A stretch of DNA of 62,575 bases, from assembly GCA_028293745.1 (NCBI GenBank), contig JAQGOF010000230.1, positions 1-62,575 on the forward strand, given 5' to 3'. A model generated the notes under the pieces. The model made no database searches. It was not told the origin of the DNA and saw only the letters and a list, made by a program, of their open reading frames with translations. Shown here piece after piece: positions 50,083 to 59,435 of the stretch. This DNA is from Gammaproteobacteria bacterium (GTDB lineage Bacteria; Pseudomonadota; Gammaproteobacteria; Steroidobacterales; Steroidobacteraceae). Position 1 is the first letter of the stretch; each line of letters begins with the position of its first letter. The position numbers and the translations under genes are program-made.

Positions 50083-50985
50083 ATGACGGTCCGTACATTG
50101 ATCTCCCAGGCCCTCGCCAGGGCAAGTGCCCAGGAAGATCTGAACTTCCTGCTCACCAACCGCATTCCGCGCCGCTGGCTCACATTGTTCGTTGGACGGC
50201 TGAGCCGCGTCCGCAACCCATTCGTCCGCGACACCTCGATCGCCATCTGGAAGCTGTTTTCCGACCTGGATCTGAGCGAGGCCCGCAAGACGCATTTTGA
50301 CAGTCTGCACGATTGCTTCACGCGCGAGCTGAAGGAAGGTGCCCGGCCGGTCGACCCGGACCCTGCGGTGCTGACCAGTCCCTGCGATGGAATCATCGGT
50401 GCCGGCGGCCGGGTGCTCGACGGGACCGTATTGCAGGCCAAGGGGTTTCCTTACCCGGTGGCCGATCTCGTGGGCGATTCGCAGCTCGCGGCCCGCTATC
50501 GCAACGGCTCGTATGTGACACTCCGGCTGACCTCCAGCATGTATCACCGATTCCACGCACCGCACGACCTTCGTGTTGAAAGGGTGACCTACATTTCGGG
50601 TGACACCTGGAACGTCAATCCTATCGCCCTGAAACGCATCGAGAGGCTGTTCTGCAAAAACGAGCGGGCGGCCATTGAGTGCCGCCTGCTGCAAAGCGGG
50701 CACCTGGTCACCCTGGTGCCGGTCGCGGCAATCCTGGTCGCCAGCATCCGGCTTCGGTTCCTCGATGTGCGGCTGCACCTGAGATACCAGGGGCCGAACC
50801 GCATCGACTGCCACGCGCAGCTGGCCAAGGGCGAGGAGATGGGCTGGTTTGAGCACGGCTCTACGATTATTGTCCTTGCGCCCCCAGGCGTGTCGCTGTG
50901 CGAGCGGTGGAGGTCTGGGGATGTGATCCGGACGGGGCAGCCGCTGTTCGATCTGTCACCTTCCAGCGCGCCGGACAGGGTCTAA
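50083..50985 (+). CDS. Phosphatidylserine decarboxylase-family protein
   Basis: This protein has 300 residues from ATG 50083 (MTVRTLISQA). It shows the Psd pattern: LTSPCDGIIG (catalytic Asp), SSMYHRFHAPHDL (catalytic His) and GWFEHGSTIIVL. The last holds the Gly-Ser-Thr self-cleavage site that forms the pyruvoyl cofactor. It should be a self-processing decarboxylase making phosphatidylethanolamine or a related aminolipid. Whether this is the main psd or a specialised paralogue cannot be told. It is divergent from the aminotransferase, sharing a 46-base promoter gap. Confidence 0.82.
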   Translation: MTVRTLISQALARASAQEDLNFLLTNRIPRRWLTLFVGRLSRVRNPFVRDTSIAIWKLFSDLDLSEARKTHFDSLHDCFTRELKEGARPVDPDPAVLTSPCDGIIGAGGRVLDGTVLQAKGFPYPVADLVGDSQLAARYRNGSYVTLRLTSSMYHRFHAPHDLRVERVTYISGDTWNVNPIALKRIERLFCKNERAAIECRLLQSGHLVTLVPVAAILVASIRLRFLDVRLHLRYQGPNRIDCHAQLAKGEEMGWFEHGSTIIVLAPPGVSLCERWRSGDVIRTGQPLFDLSPSSAPDRV

Positions 50986-51164
50986 AGCCCGCTTCACAGC
51001 GGTTTGTCCACGCTTCGGTGTGACGGCAGTCACGGGCACTGCCGCACGCTGAAAACGTGCGTTCCGCACCCGTGATGCGGGGCACAAGTTGTGGGATTGT
51101 TTGTCCGTCCAGAGCCCCCCGGGTAGTAGTATCCGGGTGCTGTACCACACTGATTAAAAGTGAG

Positions 51165-54100
51165 ATGTGGGGCCTCAGGAAGATACTCAGCCAACTCGTG
51201 ATGGCCGCTGCCCTGTTGGCAGCGGTCCCGGCCTCCCATTCCGTGGAGCGCTGGGCGGGGCTGGCCGACACTGTCTTCCAGAACCTGGCACACGGCAATG
51301 AGCTGCCCAACGCAGCGATCCCGACGTCCGCGACCCAGGACGGCGACGGTTTTTTGTGGATTGGCTCACAGAACGGACTCGCCCGCTGGGATGGTTACCA
51401 TTTCCGCAGCTACAGGGCGGATCCGGGCAAAGCCGGTGCGCTACCCGACAATTTCATCCAAGCGTTGCTGACGGACGCCCGAGGCGTTCTGTGGATAGGC
51501 ACCACCTCGGGCGGGCTCGCACGTTATGACCGGGACCACGAGCGGTTCGTCGTCTATCCCGTGGCTTCCAATGGTCTCAGCCACGTAAGTGTCCGAGCGA
51601 TCGTTGAGGACGGGCACGGTGGCGTCTGGGTCGCGACTGAGGGCGGCCTTGATCACATATTTTTCAATTCGGACGTAATCGGCCACCTTCGCCATGTCGA
51701 CGGTGATCCATCGAGTCTGCCTGACAATCGCGTCCGGGGATTGCTTCGAGACCGTCACGGCACGTTGTGGGTGGGAACCGCAACTGCGCTTGTGAGACTC
51801 GACAAAGGATCGAATCGCTTCGTCCCCGTGCCGCTGCCCGCACCCCAGGGGAAGGTGCCATCGCCGTGGAGCTTCCTCGAGGACAGCGCGGGACGTATCT
51901 GGGTTGGAACCATCCGGCAGGGTGCCTACGTAATCGACTCCCAGACCGCTGGCGCGAGAGCTGTCCAAGAGAGTGATGCGGCGCATTCGACGCTCCAGAA
52001 CGAGGGAGTGTCCTCCATCGTCGAAATCACCCCCGGCCAGGTGTGGCTAGGCACCCTCGGGCAGGGAATCGTCGCGGTCGATGCCGCGACTTCACAGACA
52101 CGACGCATCCGACACGACCCGACGCAGCCAGCCAGTCTCGCCGACGACAGCATCCAGGACATGTTCAAGGATCGCTCCGGCATGATCTGGATCTGCAGCG
52201 ATCGAAGTATCAGCCGCCATGATCCCGCTCACCCCGCCATGGTCACGGTGTTCGGTGCATCCAGCCGTCCCGATAGCATCTCCGACCCGGACGTCGAAGC
52301 CATCCTTCCGATGCCGGACGGCCGGATCTGGTTGGGCCTGGGAAGCAACGGTATCGACGTTATCGACCCGGAGGGCGCTCGGGTCGCCGCTCTTCGCCCT
52401 GATGCGCAACGGCCCGAATCTGCACTACCGAAAGACTACATCAACGCCTTCGCCGCCACCGACGACAGCGACGTCTACGTAGGAACCGAACTGGGTTTGT
52501 ACCGTGTTGACCGAGCCGCGCATGGCGCTGTCCGCGTCACCATCCCACAACGGGATCCAACCGCGCAGGTGTGGGCGCTGTTGCTCGACGACGATGTTCT
52601 GTGGGTGGGTGGTTTCGATGGCCTGTGGGCATTGCCTCTCAGCGGCGCAAAGTCGCCGCTCAGTCACGCCGAGCAGGTGAGCGGGCTCACGGACCAGCGC
52701 ATCACCGTGATCGCCCGGGGCGAAGGCGGTTCACTGTGGGTCGGCACGAAAAACGGTCTCAACCGTGTCGATCTCAAAACGCGGAGCATCGAGCCAATTT
52801 TTCCCGAGCCCGCGAATCCCTCGGCGCTCGCCGCAGGGTACATCACGTCGCTGCTCACCGATGTGCGCGGGCGCCTGTGGATCGCTTCCTTCGGAGGTGG
52901 TGTCAACATACTCGAGTCTCGCGATGCGCACGGCAAGCCGCAGTTCAGGCGCCTCGGAACCGTACAGGGACTCAATAACGACAACGTCAACAAGCTGCTG
53001 GAGGATTCCAAGCACAACATCTGGGTCAGTACCGACGACGGCCTTGCGCTCATCGACGAGCGGTCGTTCGCCATCCGCTCGTTCCGGCGCGCCGAGGGCC
53101 TGCCGATCTCCGGCTACTGGGTAGGTTCCGGCGCCACCACGTCACAGGGCGAGATGTTGTTCGGTGGTATCGGTGGATTGAGCGTCGTGCGGCCCAATCG
53201 GCTGACACACTGGACCTTTCAACCGCAGATCGCCATAACCGACATCCGCATGGGCGGCAAGCCAATCGCGGACGGTGTGGTGGCGCGCGGCAATCCGCCC
53301 AATCCGTTGAAAATCACGCCTTCCGCCAACAGCATCGCGGTCGAATTTTCGGCATTGGACTACTCGGCCCCCGAGCGCAACCGGTATGCGTATCGGCTCG
53401 ACGGCTTCGATTCTGCCTGGGTGGACACCGAAGCCTCGCATCGAGTCGCCGCCTATACGAATCTTCCGCCGGGCGAGTACACGCTGCATTTGCGCGGTTC
53501 GAACCGTGACGGCGTCTGGTCAGAGAGTGTGCTGAGCGTGCCGATCCACGTTCTGCCTGCGTGGTATCAGACAGTGCTGTTCAGAGTCGCGCTGTCTCTG
53601 GCAGCCCTCGCGCTCGTGGCGGCCCTCGTGCAGGGGCGCACGATGTATCTTCGCCGCAATCAGCGTGATCTGGAGCGTCAGGTCGTGGAACGCACCGCCG
53701 AATTGCGCGAGAGCCAGCGGCAACTCGAGCAGATCGCCTATAACGACACGCTGACTGCGCTGCCCAACCGGCGCATGTTCACCGAAGAGTTTCGCGAGTT
53801 GATCATGTTGGCCCGGCTGCAGAACCAACGGTTCGCGCTGCTGTTGATCGACCTCGATCGATTCAAGCAGATCAACGACTCACTGGGCCACGATGCCGGC
53901 GATGCGCTGCTGATCGAGGCCGCCATCCGGCTGCAGGCGGCCGTGCGCAAGTCAGACTGCGTGGCGCGTCTGGGTGGCGATGAGTTCGGAGTGCTGGTTT
54001 CCCAGAATCCTGCGGCCACGGACATCGAGAACATCTGTCAACGGATCATCGACAACTTCGTGATGCCGGTGCCCCTCCACAGCGCGCAAGTGAAGAGCGG

Positions 54101-54275
54101 TGCGAGTATTGGCGTGGCCGTGTTTCCGGATCACGGCGCTACGCTGGACAGCCTGTATAAGTCCGCAGACCTCGCCCTTTATGAGGCGAAGCGTGCCGGC
54201 GGCAACGTGTGGCGCTGGTATCGCGCACAGACGAGCACGACAGGAACCGGGCAGCCTACGCTGCGAATGCTGTAA
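51165..54275 (+). CDS. Beta-propeller / Y_Y_Y sensor diguanylate cyclase (GGDEF)
   Basis: This 1036-residue transmembrane enzyme has a signal peptide and a periplasmic sensor of roughly 14 Reg_prop blades, with repeats of the type FLWIGSQNGLARWDG and VLWIGTTSGGLARYD. A Y_Y_Y domain follows (NRYAYRLDGFDSAW, YTNLPPGEYTLHLRGSNRDG). There is one membrane helix near 804-826 and a short coiled coil. The GGDEF domain has LTALPNRRMF and CVARLGGDEFGVLV near 937, with an intact active-site motif. It should make cyclic di-GMP in response to an outside ligand, perhaps a polysaccharide. ATG 51165 was chosen; upstream 50986-51164 shows no gene. Confidence 0.92.
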   Translation: MWGLRKILSQLVMAAALLAAVPASHSVERWAGLADTVFQNLAHGNELPNAAIPTSATQDGDGFLWIGSQNGLARWDGYHFRSYRADPGKAGALPDNFIQALLTDARGVLWIGTTSGGLARYDRDHERFVVYPVASNGLSHVSVRAIVEDGHGGVWVATEGGLDHIFFNSDVIGHLRHVDGDPSSLPDNRVRGLLRDRHGTLWVGTATALVRLDKGSNRFVPVPLPAPQGKVPSPWSFLEDSAGRIWVGTIRQGAYVIDSQTAGARAVQESDAAHSTLQNEGVSSIVEITPGQVWLGTLGQGIVAVDAATSQTRRIRHDPTQPASLADDSIQDMFKDRSGMIWICSDRSISRHDPAHPAMVTVFGASSRPDSISDPDVEAILPMPDGRIWLGLGSNGIDVIDPEGARVAALRPDAQRPESALPKDYINAFAATDDSDVYVGTELGLYRVDRAAHGAVRVTIPQRDPTAQVWALLLDDDVLWVGGFDGLWALPLSGAKSPLSHAEQVSGLTDQRITVIARGEGGSLWVGTKNGLNRVDLKTRSIEPIFPEPANPSALAAGYITSLLTDVRGRLWIASFGGGVNILESRDAHGKPQFRRLGTVQGLNNDNVNKLLEDSKHNIWVSTDDGLALIDERSFAIRSFRRAEGLPISGYWVGSGATTSQGEMLFGGIGGLSVVRPNRLTHWTFQPQIAITDIRMGGKPIADGVVARGNPPNPLKITPSANSIAVEFSALDYSAPERNRYAYRLDGFDSAWVDTEASHRVAAYTNLPPGEYTLHLRGSNRDGVWSESVLSVPIHVLPAWYQTVLFRVALSLAALALVAALVQGRTMYLRRNQRDLERQVVERTAELRESQRQLEQIAYNDTLTALPNRRMFTEEFRELIMLARLQNQRFALLLIDLDRFKQINDSLGHDAGDALLIEAAIRLQAAVRKSDCVARLGGDEFGVLVSQNPAATDIENICQRIIDNFVMPVPLHSAQVKSGASIGVAVFPDHGATLDSLYKSADLALYEAKRAGGNVWRWYRAQTSTTGTGQPTLRML

Positions 54276-54283
54276 CGCTGGTC

Positions 54284-55198
54284 TCAAGCCGCGGCTGCCC
54301 GCTCCTGCACCTCGGTTCCGAGCGCGGCCACCACATCATCGAGCAGCTTCGCGAGCTCACCGGCCATCACCGCGAAATCGATGTCAAACTGCTCCGCCTC
54401 GTCGAGCTCGCCACCATCGGCGTGGTCCTTCGACATCTCGAGGAACTCCACCCGCTTGATCTGCATTTTCTCGTTCAGCACGAACGCGATCCGATCGTGC
54501 CACGTGAGGCCCAGCCGGGTCGGGTACATGCCCGCCGCGAGATGCGCCTGGATGTCCTTCCCCTCGAGCGGATGATGCGAGTAGCGAATGGTGGCCTTGG
54601 TCTGATTGGCCGCCTTCAATTCCAGGTCCTGGTCGATGGTGAGGCGCAGAGGCGCTTCGCCGAGTTTCAACCACACCGCCATCGACATCTGTGGCGAGCG
54701 CTGCGTCTCGATGAATTGCACGGCCAGGCTTCCCAGCGTATCGCGCAGAGTCTCGATCAGCTCCTCCGCTTTGGCAGTGCCCGCCGCGTCGACGACGAGC
54801 CAGCCATTCGTCGGATCTATCCAGGCACGTGTGATACGACGCCGCGTCAGCGCTTTGGCGCGCAGCTCTTCGGTCACGCTCATTTTCAAATCGCGCATCT
54901 GCCGCCGGCCGACAGGAAACCCTTGTTCCTGCGCAAGCACTGCGGCGCGCTCCGCGGTCACCTGCCGGATGATGGAGGCGGGAAGCAACTTCTGATTCGC
55001 ACCCAGCGCGATCAGATGCTGCAGGTTGACGGTGTGCACCAGCCTTCCGGTGCTCGAAGGGGCGACCCAGCCGCGGCTGAGCATTTCGAACGGGCTGCAA
55101 GGCTGCAGTGGGCGCGTCGCGAGCTGCTGTTCCAGCTCAGCAGCGGTGACAGCCCAGTCGGCAGGAAGGCGATAGACGACGAGATTCTTGAACCACAT
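54284..55198 (-). CDS. rdgC: Recombination-associated protein RdgC
   Basis: This 304-residue DNA-binding protein forms a ring around double-stranded DNA and limits RecA activity. It starts MWFKNLVVYRL, followed by FVSPL-like RGWVAPS and VTAERAAVLAQEQGFPVGRRQMRDLK (in parts). Then come RAWIDPTNGWLVVDAA and LTWHDRIAFVLNEKMQIKRVEFLE. The length agrees with the family. The open frame continues past the start to 55327, but ATG 55198 gives the family N-terminus. It ends 8 bases from the convergent GGDEF gene. Confidence 0.95.
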   Translation of the reverse strand: MWFKNLVVYRLPADWAVTAAELEQQLATRPLQPCSPFEMLSRGWVAPSSTGRLVHTVNLQHLIALGANQKLLPASIIRQVTAERAAVLAQEQGFPVGRRQMRDLKMSVTEELRAKALTRRRITRAWIDPTNGWLVVDAAGTAKAEELIETLRDTLGSLAVQFIETQRSPQMSMAVWLKLGEAPLRLTIDQDLELKAANQTKATIRYSHHPLEGKDIQAHLAAGMYPTRLGLTWHDRIAFVLNEKMQIKRVEFLEMSKDHADGGELDEAEQFDIDFAVMAGELAKLLDDVVAALGTEVQERAAAA

Positions 55199-55280
55199 GG
55201 GAGAGGGCCCGCGAAAAAAGCGCGCAGTATAGCCACACCCGCGCGCTGCGTGGCGTCCTGTCCAGAAGCCCTTGAATGCG

Positions 55281-55436
55281 CTAGATAATGTGCGAGCCGT
55301 GGTGAGTGAACAGGCCCAGCACTCCAATCAGGATGAGGTATAGCGCCACGATGTAGTTCAGCAGCCGCGGCATCACGAGAATCAGGATGCCCGCGATGAG
55401 AGCAATCAGTGGTCCGATTGACAGCGTCATGGTCAT
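55281..55436 (-). CDS. Small DUF3096 membrane protein
   Basis: This 51-residue protein starts at ATG 55436 with AAAGGAGA upstream. Two hydrophobic helices make up nearly all of it: IGPLIALIAGILILVMP and LLNYIVALYLILIGVLGLF. The tail reads THHGSHII. It matches the DUF3096 pattern (LIAGILIL-x4-LLNYIVA-x-YLI-x-IG). Function is unknown. It lies 13 bases downstream of aruH on the same strand, so it may be cotranscribed, and 82 bases before rdgC. Confidence 0.8.
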   Translation of the reverse strand: MTMTLSIGPLIALIAGILILVMPRLLNYIVALYLILIGVLGLFTHHGSHII

Positions 55437-55449
55437 AAGAGAATCTCCT

Positions 55450-56607
55450 TTAAAATTGTTCGCAGAAGCGCCGTATTCGCTCGCATCCGGTGTCGAGTGA
55501 TGCCGGGTCGGTTGCAAAACATACCCGTACGAAGCCAGCCGTTTCACGACCGAATGCCGCACCGTCCAGAACACTGACGCGCTGAGACTTGTATAGCGCC
55601 TGCATGAATTCGTATCCTGAGAGGCCAGTGCCACGCACGTCTACCAACATGAACATACCGGCTTCCGGCACCACGGTGCGGATTCGCGGGATGCCCGTAA
55701 GTGCTGCAACCATTCGCGCACGCCGCACGTCGCAGTAGTCGCGAATGCGACGCTCGGCATCGGGTGCTATCGACAAGGCAGTGACTACGGCTTCCTGGAT
55801 GAATCCAGCTAAACCGAAGAGCATGCACATCACCAATGACTCAGCATGAACCGCAAGCTCGCGCGGTCCGACGAGCCAGCCCGCTCTCCAGCCTGTCATC
55901 GCGTGCGACTTGGAAAGACTTCCAAGCGTGATCAGCCGCTCAGGCATCTGCGCGGCGAGGCCGGGAATGTGGCCATCAGGTGCAAGACCTGCGTAGACCT
56001 CATCGGAGATCAGCCACAAGTCGTGCCGCTCGGCGAGCTTGCCGATCGTCGCCAGCTCCGATTCGTTGAGTATCACGCCACTCGGATTATTTGGGGTCGC
56101 CCAGACGATGGCCCGCGTGCGCTGCGTAACCAGGGAAGCGAGGGCAGTCAGATCAGGGCGGAAGTTACCGCTTGTCGGTGCTCGGACCATCCGCGCACCG
56201 GATGCTTCGAGGGTTGCCGGATATGTTGGATACATTGGGTCGAACGAGATCATCTCATCACCCGGTCCGGCAACACACATCGACGCCACAAACAGCGCGT
56301 TTTGTGCTCCAGACAAATACACGACGTTCTCGGCATCCGTGCTTTGGCCGGTGCGCTTTGTGTGTGCTGCGGCAATTGCCTCACGTACTGAGCGTCGCCC
56401 GGGAGCGGGGCAGTAGTGAGTGTCGCCCGCTTGCAGCCGTTCGATCGCCTTGGCTACGACAGCCGGCGGTGTCTCGAGGTCGGGGTCGCCGACACTCAAA
56501 ATGATCACGTCTTCGCCGCGGTCGCGGGCCGCCAAGGCGGCATAGTGTGTCAACCATGCATCAGCGCCTTCACCGCTGATGCGCTTTACCAGAGGCGAGA
56601 ACTTCAT
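55450..56607 (-). CDS. aruH: Arginine:pyruvate transaminase-like class I/II aminotransferase
   Basis: This 385-residue PLP enzyme has the fold-type I motifs VYLSGAQNALFVA, WATPNNPSGVIL, LISDEVYAGL and the cofactor lysine in GSLSKSHAMTGWRAGW (about Lys233). Starting at MKFSPLVKRISGEGADAW, it resembles Pseudomonas AruH, which moves the alpha-amino group of arginine to pyruvate, giving 5-guanidino-2-oxopentanoate. The divergent neighbour is the matching 2-oxoacid decarboxylase AruI, 48 bases away, which raises confidence over a generic aminotransferase call. Confidence 0.82.
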   Translation of the reverse strand: MKFSPLVKRISGEGADAWLTHYAALAARDRGEDVIILSVGDPDLETPPAVVAKAIERLQAGDTHYCPAPGRRSVREAIAAAHTKRTGQSTDAENVVYLSGAQNALFVASMCVAGPGDEMISFDPMYPTYPATLEASGARMVRAPTSGNFRPDLTALASLVTQRTRAIVWATPNNPSGVILNESELATIGKLAERHDLWLISDEVYAGLAPDGHIPGLAAQMPERLITLGSLSKSHAMTGWRAGWLVGPRELAVHAESLVMCMLFGLAGFIQEAVVTALSIAPDAERRIRDYCDVRRARMVAALTGIPRIRTVVPEAGMFMLVDVRGTGLSGYEFMQALYKSQRVSVLDGAAFGRETAGFVRVCFATDPASLDTGCERIRRFCEQF

Positions 56608-56655
56608 TGTTATGTGCTTGCGTGCTCAGGGCCCGGGCTGCATATTTGAACATAA

Positions 56656-58290
56656 ATGAATGGCGAGCCTTGGTCTGTCGGACGATACATCGTGGCGCTG
56701 CTGGCAGCCAACGGCATAGACACGGTCTTCGGGATTCCGGGTGTACACAACCTGGAGCTGTATCGTGGAATTGCAGCGACCGGTCTGCGGCACATACTCG
56801 TGCGCCACGAGCAGAACGCGGGGTTTGCTGCTGACGGCTTTGCGCGAGTTAGTGGACGGCCCGCGGCCGCGTTCGTGATTTCGGGCCCCGGCCTGACAAA
56901 TATCCTGACGGCTGCTGCACAGGCGAAGACAGACTCCGTCCCCATGCTGATCGTCGCGAGCACTCCGGTGGAGTCCTCCCTCGCGAAAGGGTGGGGCGTG
57001 CTGCACGAGCTCGACGATCAGCGGGCAATGGCTGCGGGCGTAGCTGGCACAGCTCGATCGGCGCGTTCGGCGGAGGATGCGCGTGATCATCTGCGGGAGG
57101 CATTCGCGTCGTTTCAGCTTGGCCGGCAGCGGCCGGCGTATCTCGAAATTCCTCTCGACTTGCTCGCGCAATCAACAGCATTGCGGCCGGAGCGCTTTGC
57201 TCGAGTCGGGGGAGGTCCGCAGCCGGCACTTGCCGTGGTGGAACGAGCGCGCGGCTTGCTTGCCGGGGCACAGCGGCCAATGATCGTTGCCGGGGGCGGC
57301 GCCAGGGCTGCGGGTAAGCAGTTGTGCAAGTTGGTCGAGACGCTCGACGCTTACCTGGTGACCACGGTCGCCGGAAAAGGCTTGCTGCCCGAGAGCCATC
57401 CGGCCAATCTCGGCGCCTCCCTGCAGTTTCGTGCTACGCAGGAGTTGGTTGCTCGCGCCGATGTGGTGCTGGCCGTGGGAACCGAGCTGTCCGAAACCGA
57501 CTTCTACTCGGGTACCCGCCTCGGGATGACGGGAAGTCTGATCCGGATTGATGTCGACTCAACCAAGCTCGCGGACCACTATGCGGCTGATGTTGGAATC
57601 TGGGGGGATGCCTGCGCCAGTCTCGAGGCACTTCTGCAGGCCTTCGCAGACTCGGATCCGGGACGCAGTACGCCACCGCTTCCGCGGTGGCGCAGTGAGC
57701 TGGGCCCGGCGGCAACGCATCGGGCCCGGATCGACGAGCAATTCAACGCCGGGGCCCGCACATGCGCCCGGTTGCTCGCGGCTGTCCGCGCGGCAATCCC
57801 CGCTGATGCAGCCGTGTTCACCGACATGACACAGGCCGCTTATCTCGGAAACTATGCGTTCGCTGCCGACGAGCCGGGAACGTGGTTCCATCCATCAGGC
57901 TACGGGACACTGGGCTATGCGCTACCGGCCGCCATCGGGGCGCTGGTTGCCGGGCCCGGCCGCCCGGTCGTGGCGCTGGCGGGTGATTTCGGAATTCAGT
58001 TCACGTCCCAGGAGCTGGCAACGGCGGTGGAGCTGAAGTTGAGCCTGCCCATTGTCATCTGGAACAACAGCGCACTCGGGCAGATCCGGGATGACATGAT
58101 TGCCGCCGGAATACCCCCGACGGGCGTCGTGGGGCACAACCCTGACTTCCTGGCACTGGCCCGCGCTTATGGGGCACATGCTGAGCGGCCTCGTGGGCCC
58201 GCAGAGCTGACGGCGGCCATTCAATCGGCACTGCAGCGCCGCGGGCCGACCGTGTTGGAAGCTGTGGAGGCCGATTTCCGGGTGTCGTGA
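56656..58290 (+). CDS. aruI: 5-guanidino-2-oxopentanoate decarboxylase-like ThDP enzyme
   Basis: This 544-residue thiamine-diphosphate enzyme of the acetolactate synthase superfamily has the catalytic Glu in HILVRHEQNAGFAADGFAR. It also has FVISGPGLTN, and a ThDP-binding stretch LAGDFGIQFTSQELATAVELKLSLPIVIWNN (in parts). Next to aruH it should be AruI, converting 5-guanidino-2-oxopentanoate to 4-guanidinobutanal in the arginine transaminase pathway. A plain acetolactate synthase is less likely, since no ilvH-type small subunit follows. The later steps of the pathway are not in the window. Confidence 0.82.
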   Translation: MNGEPWSVGRYIVALLAANGIDTVFGIPGVHNLELYRGIAATGLRHILVRHEQNAGFAADGFARVSGRPAAAFVISGPGLTNILTAAAQAKTDSVPMLIVASTPVESSLAKGWGVLHELDDQRAMAAGVAGTARSARSAEDARDHLREAFASFQLGRQRPAYLEIPLDLLAQSTALRPERFARVGGGPQPALAVVERARGLLAGAQRPMIVAGGGARAAGKQLCKLVETLDAYLVTTVAGKGLLPESHPANLGASLQFRATQELVARADVVLAVGTELSETDFYSGTRLGMTGSLIRIDVDSTKLADHYAADVGIWGDACASLEALLQAFADSDPGRSTPPLPRWRSELGPAATHRARIDEQFNAGARTCARLLAAVRAAIPADAAVFTDMTQAAYLGNYAFAADEPGTWFHPSGYGTLGYALPAAIGALVAGPGRPVVALAGDFGIQFTSQELATAVELKLSLPIVIWNNSALGQIRDDMIAAGIPPTGVVGHNPDFLALARAYGAHAERPRGPAELTAAIQSALQRRGPTVLEAVEADFRVS

Positions 58291-58306
58291 ACGCAACCGG
58301 GCTGGA

Positions 58307-59338
58307 TCAGTGGCTGCTCGTCAGTTGCGGGTGCGATCCGCGGGTTCGAACCTGCATCTCCCGCATCTTGTAATCGATGATGAGCACATCGAACGATCCC
58401 AGCACGTCCATACCGATCATCAACGTGGGCTGGCGGTTCAGTTTCAGGTGGTCGAACAGATACGTGTCAGCAAAGGTGACCCGCACCTGGCGCAGTTTCA
58501 GCGTCCCGAGCTCAATAGGTGGCGCTGCGATCGTGTCCCCGTGCTGAAGTTCCAGAGTCACGCCAATGATGTCTTCGCCGATGGCGTCCGCGGGAGGGTG
58601 CTTCATCAACGCCTCGCGAAGTGCCAGGTTGCCCACCGTTTGCTGCCCGCCCGTGTCGATGACGGCGAGGGTCCGGATCGACCCGACGCGCACCTCGGTC
58701 GACAGCAGCCCGCGGGTGATTTTCAGGGGAACGACGCTGAAACCCACGGGCGCCCGTTCCCGGTGAGAGCGGGAGATGACCAGCTTGTCCCTGCCGAAGT
58801 CGGCAAAAATGCGTTTGTCCGGTAGACCTTCCCGTCCCAGGACGCCTTCGGCGCCGCCAAATACGTCCGCGACGATGGGCAGGATGCTGGGCTCGATCAA
58901 AAGGTCGCCCACTTCCATGCGGTCGACATGGACGGCAGGCACGATGGCCGCTCCTGTGACGCCGCGGACCAGGACGGGATCGGTCTGCGCCGATACTCCC
59001 AAGGTGTCCGCTACACGCGAAATAATGGCTGAGTGACTGGCGCCCGTGTCGAGGACGAGGCGAAAAGGTCCCTTGCCGTTGATCAATACCGGGGCCCAGA
59101 TCCGCCCGATCCGGTCACGCAACGTGGGGGCCACATACTTTGGCTCGGGTGCCTCGACCAGCACTTCCGGGCTGTCCTGCGTGACTGGAGGGTTGCCTCC
59201 GATGCCGGGGGGAGGTTCCGGAGTGGTCGGCCAGGCACATGGAGGGCCCAGCAGGGTTGCGCACAAAAGCGCTCGAAACAAGAGAGGGGCGCCGGCCGAC
59301 AGGCGGAGTTTCGCGACCAGCGGAGTTGGGATGGCCAC
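58307..59338 (-). CDS. Secreted retropepsin-like aspartyl protease
   Basis: This 343-residue protein has a signal peptide (LFRALLCATLLGPPCAW) and two aspartyl-protease-like halves. The first has LVLDTGASHSAIIS with GVTGAAIVP; the second has LAVIDTGGQQTVGN and MIGMDVLGSFDVLIIDY. Both DTG motifs are intact, so a single-chain active site is plausible. It belongs with the periplasmic bacterial retropepsin-like proteins, whose substrates are mostly unknown. It is convergent with aruI (16-base gap). Confidence 0.85.
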   Translation of the reverse strand: MAIPTPLVAKLRLSAGAPLLFRALLCATLLGPPCAWPTTPEPPPGIGGNPPVTQDSPEVLVEAPEPKYVAPTLRDRIGRIWAPVLINGKGPFRLVLDTGASHSAIISRVADTLGVSAQTDPVLVRGVTGAAIVPAVHVDRMEVGDLLIEPSILPIVADVFGGAEGVLGREGLPDKRIFADFGRDKLVISRSHRERAPVGFSVVPLKITRGLLSTEVRVGSIRTLAVIDTGGQQTVGNLALREALMKHPPADAIGEDIIGVTLELQHGDTIAAPPIELGTLKLRQVRVTFADTYLFDHLKLNRQPTLMIGMDVLGSFDVLIIDYKMREMQVRTRGSHPQLTSSH

Positions 59339-59435
59339 GCAGGCAGTGTACGCCGATCGCTGCCCAGGTTGTCGGTGGCCCTGACGTTTTGTGAGGCAGT
59401 GGTCGATCCAGCGCCAGCGGCACTGACGGAGGACT

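Noticed and set aside
56656..58290. Calling the ThDP enzyme acetolactate synthase (ilvB)
   Set aside because: There is no small regulatory subunit and the divergent partner is an AruH-type transaminase, so AruI fits better.
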